A stretch of 64,000 bases of DNA from the NCBI RefSeq assembly GCF_016401385.1, contig NZ_JAEACF010000001.1:1302001-1366000 (forward strand), written 5' to 3'. Shown here piece after piece: positions 43,766 through 51,187 of the stretch. This stretch comes from Fictibacillus halophilus (GTDB taxonomy: Bacteria > Bacillota > Bacilli > Bacillales > Fictibacillaceae). The position numbers were made by a program, and so were the translations under genes. The notes under the pieces were generated by a model, which worked only from the letters and a program-made list of their open reading frames with translations, searched no databases and was not told where the DNA came from. Positions within the stretch are counted from its first letter, which is position 1. Each line of letters starts with the position of its first letter.

Positions 43766-44230
43766 GTGGAACATTATCATCGTGCAATTAATAGTTTTAT
43801 AATTGAGAATCATTTAGATGCAAATCATATAGTTTTAATGGAATCATGCCATTCTGTACAGGATGCTGCCAAAGCTATAAATGGTTCTGAAAATGATTTT
43901 GTGAAAAATATATGCCTTTTAGATACTAATGAACAGCTTATCTTAGCGATTGTTAAAGGAGAAGACCGGGTGAGCACCACACGTGTTGGAAAAGCTTTGA
44001 ATATTGAACGCCCTCGTCTAGCAACTGAGGATGAAATTTTAGCTCTTACAGGATTTCCTGCCGGAGGTGTTCCGTCTTTTGGTTTCAAAGCCACATTTTT
44101 AGTTGATCCGAATGTAACACAGCTTCCATACATATACACAGGCGGTGGCTCACCATGTTCTTTGATAAGGATCGAAACAATTAGTATGTTACAAGCAAAC
44201 AGTGGACAAGTCGTCAGAATTAGAAAATAA
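43766..44230 (+). CDS. YbaK/EbsC-family aminoacyl-tRNA deacylase
   Basis: A 154-residue single-domain relative of the ProX/YbaK editing domain, which hydrolyses mischarged tRNA. Visible segments are CHSVQDAAKAINGSENDFVK, NICLLDTNEQLILAIVKGED, the GKALNIERPRLATEDEILAL helix and the GFPAGGVPSFGF loop. The conserved lysine normally in the catalytic pocket appears as VKNICL. The GTG at 43766 has AAAGGGGGTG about 6 nt upstream and is much better than the earlier ATG, which lies inside the preceding gene. It is 14 nt behind the DUF6944-like gene, so probably co-transcribed. Which tRNA it edits is unknown. Confidence 0.82.
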   Translation: MEHYHRAINSFIIENHLDANHIVLMESCHSVQDAAKAINGSENDFVKNICLLDTNEQLILAIVKGEDRVSTTRVGKALNIERPRLATEDEILALTGFPAGGVPSFGFKATFLVDPNVTQLPYIYTGGGSPCSLIRIETISMLQANSGQVVRIRK

Positions 44231-44250
44231 AAACTTAATAGTACTCCAAA

Positions 44251-44285
44251 AAAACATCCCATTGAAGAATGATGGGATGTTTTAG
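44251..44285. terminator. bidirectional terminator
   Basis: AAAACATCCCAT (44251-44262) pairs with ATGGGATGTTTT (44272-44283). It serves the YbaK-type gene and the converging AbrB-family gene. Confidence 0.8.
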
Positions 44286-44304
44286 TATCTAACAAAGTGA
44301 AGTA

Positions 44305-45405
44305 TTAATCATTTTTTGAAATCATTTTATGCATTTGAGCGCGCAAGACCCATTTTAAGAGAGGAGGTACTGCAAAAAAGATAAATAGAATGCGGAAAAG
44401 TTGATAACCTGTAATCATCGTAACATCCGCTTCTAATTCGTGTCCGATAATCCCCATCTGATCTGCTCCACCAGGTGCCATGCTCAAGAAACTAGTTATG
44501 AAAGAAAAGTTAAATTGATAGGTCAGCAAAAGACTCAAAAGAAGTGCGATACTTACCAACATGAATCCGCTGATCAACGCTATTGGGATCATACTGGCTT
44601 TTTTTCTAAGCTTTTCAGGCTTTAATAATAATCCTATATAGCCTCCGATTAAAAATTGAGAAACATCAAGTATTGAACCAGGAAGGGGAGGGCCAGTTAA
44701 ATCAACTATATTTAAAGCTGCAATCCCAAGAATAGGTCCGAGTAAAAAAGCAGTAGGAAGTTTTATTTTTTTTCCTACAAGCGCCATCCCAACAGAAAAT
44801 AGTCCAAATAGAATAATCTGTGGAAAAAAGGCAGAAGAGGTTCCTTCCGAAATCACATCAGGAATAATAGCGGAACTTCCTGAGGAAAAAATCGGACTGA
44901 AAATCAGAAAGGGAACAGCGAATATGATAACGATGAGACGTGTCACTTGAAAAAACGTAACGGTTGTAATATCAATCCCCTTAGTCTCTTCTGCAAAAGT
45001 AATAATTTGTGATAGACCACCAGGAATTGAACTGGTAAGTGCAGTCGGGAAATTGATGGATGTAGTACGAGATATTATAAAGGCCATCCCTGAACAGATT
45101 AATAATAATAAGACCGTCATAAATGCCATAGAAGGCAAGTGAGTGATCATAAGCTTTAACGTATCTTTTGTAAACGTTAAACCGATTGAATAACCAACTA
45201 TGATCAAACCCGTATTTCTTAAAAAAACTGGCCAATATAAAGGGATCCAACTTAGTTGATTTACAATCAATACGGCAGCCATTGTACCTAAGAGCCAAGG
45301 AATCGGCCAATTAAACACATTGAATAATAAACCTCCTAAAAAGGCAATTGTCATAGTGATGAAGAGTTGAAAACTTTTATATTGCTTTAAACTTTTAAAT
45401 TTCAT
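44305..45405 (-). CDS. AbrB-family integral membrane protein (putative transporter)
   Basis: A 366-residue membrane protein with about ten helices and an internal duplication. Each half has a GG-containing motif: FNWPIPWLLGTMAAVL with SIPGGLSQIITFAEE in the first, LTGPPLPGSILDVSQFLIGG with MAPGGADQMGIIGHELEADV in the second. This is the AbrB membrane family (PF05145), often mislabelled ammonia monooxygenase and unrelated to the AbrB regulator. The substrate is unknown. AAGAAGG precedes the ATG. Confidence 0.85.
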   Translation of the reverse strand: MKFKSLKQYKSFQLFITMTIAFLGGLLFNVFNWPIPWLLGTMAAVLIVNQLSWIPLYWPVFLRNTGLIIVGYSIGLTFTKDTLKLMITHLPSMAFMTVLLLLICSGMAFIISRTTSINFPTALTSSIPGGLSQIITFAEETKGIDITTVTFFQVTRLIVIIFAVPFLIFSPIFSSGSSAIIPDVISEGTSSAFFPQIILFGLFSVGMALVGKKIKLPTAFLLGPILGIAALNIVDLTGPPLPGSILDVSQFLIGGYIGLLLKPEKLRKKASMIPIALISGFMLVSIALLLSLLLTYQFNFSFITSFLSMAPGGADQMGIIGHELEADVTMITGYQLFRILFIFFAVPPLLKWVLRAQMHKMISKND

Positions 45406-45471
45406 TGTATAACCTTCTTCTTATGTTTGCTTTCGTTAATTAACAAACTTCCTTTTTTTAAAAATTTAAAT

Positions 45472-45567
45472 CTACACATACAATTTCACTTGAACGCTCA
45501 TGGCAATTCCATAACTAAAGATTATTAATCCTACAAAAAGGAAGATTAGCTTAATAGTAAACTTCAC
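45472..45567 (-). pseudogene. 31-codon ORF, possible remnant of a YczE-type membrane protein
   Basis: A GTG at 45567 follows AGAGGAG by about 6 nt and encodes MKFTIKLIFLFVGLIIFSYG followed by IAMSVQVKLYV, then a stop. The hydrophobic GLIIFSYGIAMSVQV resembles the first helix of YczE/YitT-type membrane proteins, whose remaining helices are absent. It may be a 5' remnant or a real small membrane protein. Confidence 0.35.
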
Positions 45568-45745
45568 CAATAACTCCTCTTTTCCAAAATAACCCTATAA
45601 TTATCTTTGACTATAAAGCAATATGAGTAAAAATGGAAAGAAGTTGCTTACTATTTTAGTGACATAAAGACACTTTGTTATGAAGGATTTTACATGAGCG
45701 TTTGTCGAAATAAAATATCTACCAATTAAAACAGGAGTGTGGACC

Positions 45746-46189
45746 ATGGAATCGATTAGGGAAGCAAGTGAACACAATCTTGATTCATTGACGGAATTGG
45801 CTTTAGCATTATGGCCTGACAATACATTCAGTGAATTGAGAAAAGAGTTCAAACAACTTCTAAACTCAAAAAAAGATAAAGTGATCGTATATTTAATTCA
45901 CGCTGAACCTATTGCATTTATTCATGTTTCGATTAGAAGTGACTATGTGGAAGGATCCCTATCCAGTCCTACAGGTTTTGTGGAAGGAATTTATGTAAAA
46001 CCTGATCATAGAAGGAAAGGAATATCCAACAAACTGATTACTAAAGGGGAGAGTTGGTTAAAAACTAAAGGATGCAAACAAATAGGTTCTGATATTGAGT
46101 TATCCAATGATACAAGTTATCACTTTCATACGAGCGTGGGTTTTAAAGAAGCAAATCGTTTGATCGCATTCATTAAAGATATAAAATAA
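45746..46189 (+). CDS. AAC(6')-like aminoglycoside N-acetyltransferase
   Basis: A 147-residue GNAT enzyme whose pattern follows the AAC(6')-I group. Evidence is the early LTELALALWPDNTFSEL, SDYVEGSLSSPTGFVEGIYV, the acetyl-CoA loop DHRRKGISNKLI, GCKQIGSDIELSN and the end FHTSVGFKEANRLIAFIKDI. Such enzymes acetylate the 6'-amino group of aminoglycosides; whether this chromosomal copy gives resistance is unknown. The ATG at 45746 has AGGAGTG 6 nt upstream and fits the family start better than the GTG at 45737. It is a single gene. Confidence 0.82.
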   Translation: MESIREASEHNLDSLTELALALWPDNTFSELRKEFKQLLNSKKDKVIVYLIHAEPIAFIHVSIRSDYVEGSLSSPTGFVEGIYVKPDHRRKGISNKLITKGESWLKTKGCKQIGSDIELSNDTSYHFHTSVGFKEANRLIAFIKDIK

Positions 46190-46227
46190 GTGAATCGGTT
46201 AGGAAGGTGCACTTTACTCATCACAGA

Positions 46228-46285
46228 CCATTGGTTTTGGACTCGAGGGGCTAGCCACTATAACTAGATAGGTGAGACACTTAAC
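46228..46285. repeat. decayed copy of the interspersed repeat seen at 11624
   Basis: TTGGTTTTGGACTCGAGGGG matches the left end of the other copy (TTGGTTTTCGTTCATGGGG). AGATAGGTGAGACACTTA matches its centre (AGACAGGTGAGACACTTA). The middle and right end are missing. Confidence 0.55.
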
Positions 46286-46336
46286 AAGTTGCGATAACAG
46301 CTAATTAAAAGAATACACAGAATTGCGGGAAGCATT

Positions 46337-46362
46337 AAAGGCACATCATAGTGTCTTTTTTT
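46337..46362 (+). terminator. weak terminator
   Basis: AAAGGCAC (46337-46344) pairs with GTGTCTTT (46351-46358) with wobble, followed by TTTT; probably ends the acetyltransferase transcript. Confidence 0.5.
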
Positions 46363-46443
46363 AATGGATAAATTTAGAGTATACAAAGTTTTTAATATGT
46401 GAAACCTGTTAATCGACTCTATTTAAATGATGGGGTGTTATGA

Positions 46444-48123
46444 GTGTTTTTTAAAAACGTTAATCCTTTCGAACGTAAATGTTTATATTTTGCATTTTTC
46501 GTTATCCTTTTATATTTATCTCCCCTACTCATATTGGGTGAAAATGCACACATTCGTGTCCATGATAATCTTGATTCCAACATTGCTTGGTATAAGGTAC
46601 TTAAAGAGAGCGGCATGTTGTTTGGAAATGTAAATTCAACGATTCCGCAAATTATTAACGGTCTCCAAAGAAACGCACTAGGAACAGAGTTTAGCGGAAT
46701 TGTTTGGTTGCATGCCATTTTCCCAACTATGACCGCTTATATTATCAGCCAAGCGATCACTCGGGTTTTCGCATTTATCGGCATGTATTTACTATTAAAA
46801 AAACATTATTTACCTGAACAAAAATACACCTTGATTACGATCGGTACAGCACTTGCATTTGCGCTTACTCCATTCTGGCCGTCTGGAATGCTAAGTACAC
46901 TTGGTATGCCTTTAGCATTATGGGCATTTCTTAATATTCGTAATGGAGAAAAAGCATGGAGAAACTATCTAGTTCTCTCACTGCTTCCGTTTTACTCAAG
47001 TTTTGTGCTCGGTTTTTTCTTCTTTTTATTTGCCTTAGGAATTTTTTGGTTTGTGGATGTTATTCGAGGAAAAGGGTGGAATTGGCGTTTTTTCTTCTCC
47101 ATTGTCTTTATGACTTCCGTTTTTCTCGTGATTGAATATCGGCTTGTCTATTCGTTTATCTTTGATGATGAACCAAATACAAGAGATGAATATTTTCATG
47201 CGCGATTACCTTTTTGGTGGGTGACGAGACTCACGTTTAAAAACTTTGTGCTTGGACATACACATGTAATGACAGTTCATGGTTTGTTTATACTTTTCGC
47301 AACTATACTTGCGTTATTTTTAGTCTTGTTTAAGAGACTATGGAAGCAGGAGAAAGTTTTTGTTTTTTTATTTGTTTTTAATTTTGCATTATCAGCTTGG
47401 TACGCCTTTTGGTTCTATAAAGGCTGGCTGCCATTAACAGAACGTTTTCATTTTATGGACACGTTTAATTTTGCAAGGTTTCACTTTTTACGCCCCTTAG
47501 TTATATATATGGGATTCGCTCTCGGTCTGAAGATAATTATGAATCATGGCAAGGTACTAAAAAACACGATTCCTTACTTTATCATAGGGCAAATTATCAT
47601 CCTTTGTCTGTTTAACGATGAAATTATTTATAGAAAAAAGCCGAGTGTTAAAGAATTTTATGCGGAAGACTTGTTTCAGGAGATTGAAGAATACATAGCA
47701 AAACCATTGGCAAGTTACAGTGTTGCTAGTATTGGAATTCATCCTGCAATTGCACAATATAACGGTTTTTATACGCTTGATACGTATAACAATTTTTACC
47801 CATTAACATACAAATACGCCTTTCGGGAAATAATGGAGAAGGAACTCCAAAAAAACAAAAGACTTCGTACGTATTTTGATGAATGGGGTGGACGCTGCTA
47901 TATTTTTACCGATCAACTTGGGAAACATTATATGTTTAAAAAGGATTCGACAGAAAGATTGAACAATCTCCAGCTTAATATCGAGCCTTTTAAACAATTA
48001 GGCGGGGAATATATATTTTCAGCTCTCCCAATCGATCATGCTGCGAATATAGGGTTGCAGCTAGAAAAGGTGTTTCAATCTGATACAGCAGCGTGGAAAA
48101 TTCATTTATACAAAGCGAAGTAA
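46444..48123 (+). CDS. DUF6044 polytopic membrane protein (YkoS-like), probable GT-C-type sugar transferase
   Basis: A 559-residue membrane protein with about 11-12 helices in the first 400 residues and a C-terminal outside domain. An acidic stretch, RVHDNLDSNIAWYKVL, follows helix 1, the position of the catalytic acids in GT-C glycosyltransferases. Length and neighbours match B. subtilis YkoS (DUF6044). By analogy with YfhO it would move a lipid-linked sugar onto a cell-envelope polymer; this is inference. The start is GTG 46444 with GGGGTG about 8 nt upstream. The YkoT-like gene begins 20 nt after it. Confidence 0.78.
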   Translation: MFFKNVNPFERKCLYFAFFVILLYLSPLLILGENAHIRVHDNLDSNIAWYKVLKESGMLFGNVNSTIPQIINGLQRNALGTEFSGIVWLHAIFPTMTAYIISQAITRVFAFIGMYLLLKKHYLPEQKYTLITIGTALAFALTPFWPSGMLSTLGMPLALWAFLNIRNGEKAWRNYLVLSLLPFYSSFVLGFFFFLFALGIFWFVDVIRGKGWNWRFFFSIVFMTSVFLVIEYRLVYSFIFDDEPNTRDEYFHARLPFWWVTRLTFKNFVLGHTHVMTVHGLFILFATILALFLVLFKRLWKQEKVFVFLFVFNFALSAWYAFWFYKGWLPLTERFHFMDTFNFARFHFLRPLVIYMGFALGLKIIMNHGKVLKNTIPYFIIGQIIILCLFNDEIIYRKKPSVKEFYAEDLFQEIEEYIAKPLASYSVASIGIHPAIAQYNGFYTLDTYNNFYPLTYKYAFREIMEKELQKNKRLRTYFDEWGGRCYIFTDQLGKHYMFKKDSTERLNNLQLNIEPFKQLGGEYIFSALPIDHAANIGLQLEKVFQSDTAAWKIHLYKAK

Positions 48124-48142
48124 ACAGCCAGGAGGTGCACAT

Positions 48143-49180
48143 ATGAAACAACCGGTTTTGACGATTGTTGTTCCTTGTTACAACGAGGAAGAGGTATTAT
48201 CTACAACGATTGATTCTTTGCATAAACTTTTGATGACAATGATAGCGGAGGAACAGATATCAAGTGAAAGTAACTTGTTGTTTGTAGATGATGGCAGCAA
48301 GGACCTAACTTGGTCGATCATCCATAAAGGAAGTTTAAAAGAAAGTCATATTAGAGGCTTAAAACTTTCTCGCAATGTTGGACATCAGAATGCTTTACTA
48401 GCTGGCCTTTTTACTGCAAAGGATACTTCTGATTGTGTTTTATCCATTGATGCTGATCTTCAAGATGATATTCATGTAATTCCGACATTTGTTGATATGT
48501 TTAAAAAAGGGCATGACATCGTATATGGTGTAAGGAAAAAAAGAGATTGTGACACATTTTTTAAGCGCAGTACTGCAGAATTCTTTTATAAATTGATGAA
48601 CAAAATGGGTGTCAACCTTGTCTATAATCATGCGGACTTCCGTTTAATGAGTAAAAGAGCCCTACAAGAACTTGAAAAATTCGAGGAAGTTAATATGTTT
48701 TTACGAGGTATTGTGCCTTTAATTGGTTATAAATCAACCTCTGTATTCTATGATCGAAAAGAGCGCCTAGCAGGTGAGACAAAATATCCGTTAAAAAAGA
48801 TGCTATATTTTGCATTCGATGGAATTACTTCTTTTTCTGTAACTCCCATTAGATTCGTCTTAATTACAGGTCTTGTTTCTTTCTTTGTCAGCTTATTATT
48901 CGGAATATATTTCATCTCCTTAAAATGGATCGGAGACACCGAAACAGGATGGACTTCGCTCATTACATCCATATGGCTGATTGGGGGGCTTCAACTCATA
49001 GGGATAGGGCTTATTGGAGAATATATAGGAAAGATATATAAAGAGTCAAAGCGCCGGCCAAAGTACATTGTTGAAATCGATTCAAAAACATTTACACACC
49101 CACTTCCACTAACAAATACACAGAGAGTAAAAGATGAATCATATAATATCAACCTTCGAAAACTTCCTGAAACCAACTAA
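48143..49180 (+). CDS. GT2 glycosyltransferase with C-terminal membrane helices (YkoT-like)
   Basis: A cytosolic-face transferase that should load a sugar onto undecaprenyl phosphate. The GT-A domain (1-225) has TIVVPCYNEEEVLSTTIDSL, VDDGSKD, LSRNVGHQNALLAGL and the DxD-type SIDADLQDD. The acceptor region shows KERLAGETKYPLKKM. Two transmembrane helices follow (about 232-300). This is the GtrB/CsbB/YkoT layout. AGGAGG precedes ATG. The last 47 nt overlap the GtrA gene. Confidence 0.9.
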   Translation: MKQPVLTIVVPCYNEEEVLSTTIDSLHKLLMTMIAEEQISSESNLLFVDDGSKDLTWSIIHKGSLKESHIRGLKLSRNVGHQNALLAGLFTAKDTSDCVLSIDADLQDDIHVIPTFVDMFKKGHDIVYGVRKKRDCDTFFKRSTAEFFYKLMNKMGVNLVYNHADFRLMSKRALQELEKFEEVNMFLRGIVPLIGYKSTSVFYDRKERLAGETKYPLKKMLYFAFDGITSFSVTPIRFVLITGLVSFFVSLLFGIYFISLKWIGDTETGWTSLITSIWLIGGLQLIGIGLIGEYIGKIYKESKRRPKYIVEIDSKTFTHPLPLTNTQRVKDESYNINLRKLPETN

Positions 49181-49574
49181 CACCTTTATCCGCTTTTTAT
49201 TAGTTGGCATCGTAAATACGTGCATTGGGCTCTCTATCATTTTTCTCTTAATGAACGGAATTGGAATGAGCTATTGGTTGTCTACATTTATTGGCAACAC
49301 TTGTGGTGCTGTTGTTAGTTATATATTAAACCGCAATTTCACATTTAAAAGCAACACTTCATTGGGAGTAAGTGGTATACGCTTTACAGCGGTTATTTTA
49401 ATTTCCTATTTTGGCGCTTATGGTATGAGCAATTTACTATGGTCTGGAATACTTAACGATACAAGCTTCAGACTAGTTACGAATAAAGAAGCTTCCGTAT
49501 TGTTCGGAGCTTGTCTATATACCCTAATGAATTATTTCGGACAGAAATATTTGGTTTTTAATAAAACGAGGTGA
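49134..49574 (+). CDS. GtrA-family lipid-linked sugar flippase
   Basis: A 146-residue protein with four membrane helices and the family markers FIRFLLVGIVNTCIGLSIIF, FIGNTCGAVVSYILNRNFTF and LYTLMNYFGQKYLVF. GtrA proteins are thought to flip the polyprenyl-phosphate sugar made by the adjacent GT2 enzyme to the outer face. It overlaps the YkoT-like gene by 47 nt, an unusually long overlap, and uses AGAGAG as its ribosome binding site. Confidence 0.88.
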   Translation: MNHIISTFENFLKPTNTFIRFLLVGIVNTCIGLSIIFLLMNGIGMSYWLSTFIGNTCGAVVSYILNRNFTFKSNTSLGVSGIRFTAVILISYFGAYGMSNLLWSGILNDTSFRLVTNKEASVLFGACLYTLMNYFGQKYLVFNKTR

Positions 49575-49581
49575 CCATGTC

Positions 49582-50157
49582 GTGAAACGTAAATTTCTCC
49601 TAATACTAAGTGCTGCGTACGTCATATTTATGGCTTACCTATGTTTTTATTATTTTACGAAAGATGAAACACATAGTTATCAAGTTGCATTTGGGGCAAT
49701 ATTTTGCGGACTTATTCCGTTATGCTTAATCCTTTTTACGAAAATAAAGTTTAATATGCCGATTATGATTTCTTATTTTGCCTTTTTATTTGCTTCACAA
49801 TATTTAGGGTCCATATTAGGCTTTTACCATTTAGGCTGGTGGGATACCTTCTTACACCTATTAAGTGGTGCATTATTGGCATTTGTGGCAATCGCTCTTT
49901 ATGAACGAATGACACATCAACATAGTAGGAATGATATTTCTTATTGGCTCGTATTCTTATTCGTACTTGCCTTTTCCGTTTTTGGCGGGGTTGTGTGGGA
50001 GATTTATGAATTCAGCATGGATCAATTTTTTAATATGACCTTACAAGGCGGAGGAAACTTTGATACGATGGTTGATTTAATTGCCGATACGGCAGGATCA
50101 ATCGTTATAGCAGCTATTGCAGCAGTGAAAACAAAAAAAAGATTTAAGATGTCTTAA
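49582..50157 (+). CDS. integral membrane protein, distant DUF2238-like
   Basis: A 191-residue membrane protein with five or six helices and conserved polar segments LGWWDTFLHLLSGALLAFVA, GGVVWEIYEFSMDQFFN and FDTMVDLIADTAGSIVIAAI. The order WDTFLH, WEIYEF, DTMVDL parallels YDRFGH, YEIVEW, DAQWDM in the protein at 41567-42169, so the two look like remote paralogues. The start is GTG 49582 with GAGGTGA about 7 nt upstream. It lies 7 nt behind gtrA and so belongs to the sugar-transfer operon; its role there is unknown. Confidence 0.72.
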   Translation: MKRKFLLILSAAYVIFMAYLCFYYFTKDETHSYQVAFGAIFCGLIPLCLILFTKIKFNMPIMISYFAFLFASQYLGSILGFYHLGWWDTFLHLLSGALLAFVAIALYERMTHQHSRNDISYWLVFLFVLAFSVFGGVVWEIYEFSMDQFFNMTLQGGGNFDTMVDLIADTAGSIVIAAIAAVKTKKRFKMS

Positions 50158-50184
50158 ACAAACAACCACACAAAAAAACATTTT

Positions 50185-50218
50185 ACGCATATTACAGATG
50201 AATATGCGTTTTTTTATT
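50185..50218 (+). terminator. terminator of the sugar-transfer operon
   Basis: ACGCATATT (50185-50193) pairs with AATATGCGT (50201-50209), followed by a long T-run. Confidence 0.9.
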
Positions 50219-50254
50219 TTAAGAATTTGTTTAAAAAATTTTTTAGAATTCCTA

Positions 50255-50285
50255 TTGACCTTCACGTTGCGTAAAGGTGTAAAGT
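50255..50285 (+). promoter_or_regulatory. MerR-type promoter with 19-bp spacer and operator
   Basis: TTGACC (50255) and TAAAGT (50280) are separated by 19 bp, the stretched spacing used by MerR-family activators. Within it lies an inverted repeat ACCTTCACG-ttg-CGTAAAGGT (50258-50278; 8 of 9 positions symmetric). The regulator encoded just downstream is the obvious binder, so autoactivation is predicted. Confidence 0.85.
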
Positions 50286-50308
50286 GAGAATTGTCAGGAG
50301 GTGATCAC

Positions 50309-51073
50309 ATGGAATACACCATTCAGAAGCTTGGTTTATTAGCGGGAGTCAGCACAAGAACATTACGTTATTATGATGAGATTGAAATTCTTAAGCCGGC
50401 AAGAATCAACTCGTCAGGATACCGCATATATGGTGAGGCTGAAGTGAATAGACTACAGCAAATTTTATTTTACAAAGAACTCGGGCTTCCATTAGATCAA
50501 ATAAAGGAAATCATAACATCACCAGCATTCAATGCAGCTGAAGCGCTCCAAGAACACCGTGAAAAACTCCTGAACAAACGAGAACAGTTAGACCGTCTAA
50601 TCGAGAATGTGGAACAGACAATCGCAGCTAACGAAGGGAGAATAACGATGACAGATAAAGAGAAATTTGAAGGATTTAAAAAGCAAATGGTTGAAGAGAA
50701 CGAACAAAAATATGGTAAAGAGATTCGTGAGAAATATGGTGATCAAGTTGTCGATCAATCAAATAAAAAAGTATTAAATATGACTCAAAGTGAGCATGAA
50801 AAAGCTACGAAACTTGCTGAAGAAATTCACACGACACTTGCTAAAGCCTTTGAAACAAGTGATCCTGCAGGAGAACTGGCTCAAAAAGCAGCTGATCTTC
50901 ATAAACAATGGCTGATGTTGTACTGGAACGAATACAGCGAAGAAGCACATGCGGGTCTTGCACAGATGTATGTGGATGACAATCGTTTCACGGCATATTA
51001 TGATAAAGAGCAGCCAGGGACGGCGAAATTTTTAAGAGATGCGATCCACATTTATACAGGGAAGAGAAATTAG
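50309..51073 (+). CDS. MerR-family regulator with TipAS effector domain (Mta/TipA-like)
   Basis: A 254-residue transcription activator. Residues 1-70 are the MerR DNA-binding head (YTIQKLGLLAGVSTRTLRYY, then SGYRIYGEAEVNRLQQILFY). A coiled coil follows (about 75-112). The TipAS domain (about 125-254) ends with MYVDDNRFTAYYDKEQPGTA and FLRDAIHIYTG. TipAS domains bind hydrophobic antibiotics. In B. subtilis Mta activates multidrug exporters. The ATG at 50309 has AGGAGGTGAT upstream. No exporter gene follows directly, so its targets lie elsewhere or it mainly autoregulates. Confidence 0.9.
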   Translation: MEYTIQKLGLLAGVSTRTLRYYDEIEILKPARINSSGYRIYGEAEVNRLQQILFYKELGLPLDQIKEIITSPAFNAAEALQEHREKLLNKREQLDRLIENVEQTIAANEGRITMTDKEKFEGFKKQMVEENEQKYGKEIREKYGDQVVDQSNKKVLNMTQSEHEKATKLAEEIHTTLAKAFETSDPAGELAQKAADLHKQWLMLYWNEYSEEAHAGLAQMYVDDNRFTAYYDKEQPGTAKFLRDAIHIYTGKRN

Positions 51074-51094
51074 CGATTTAGCAAGACCAGTAAA

Positions 51095-51126
51095 GGAGAT
51101 AACCATCTAAGGTTATCTTCTTTTTG
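51095..51126 (+). terminator. terminator after the MerR gene
   Basis: AGATAACC (51097-51104) pairs with GGTTATCT (51111-51118), then TCTTTTTG. Confidence 0.75.
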
Positions 51127-51187
51127 TTTTATTCATTACCCAGGTTCGTTTAAACTAAGAGAAGAGTGTAAGAAGGGATGACATGAC

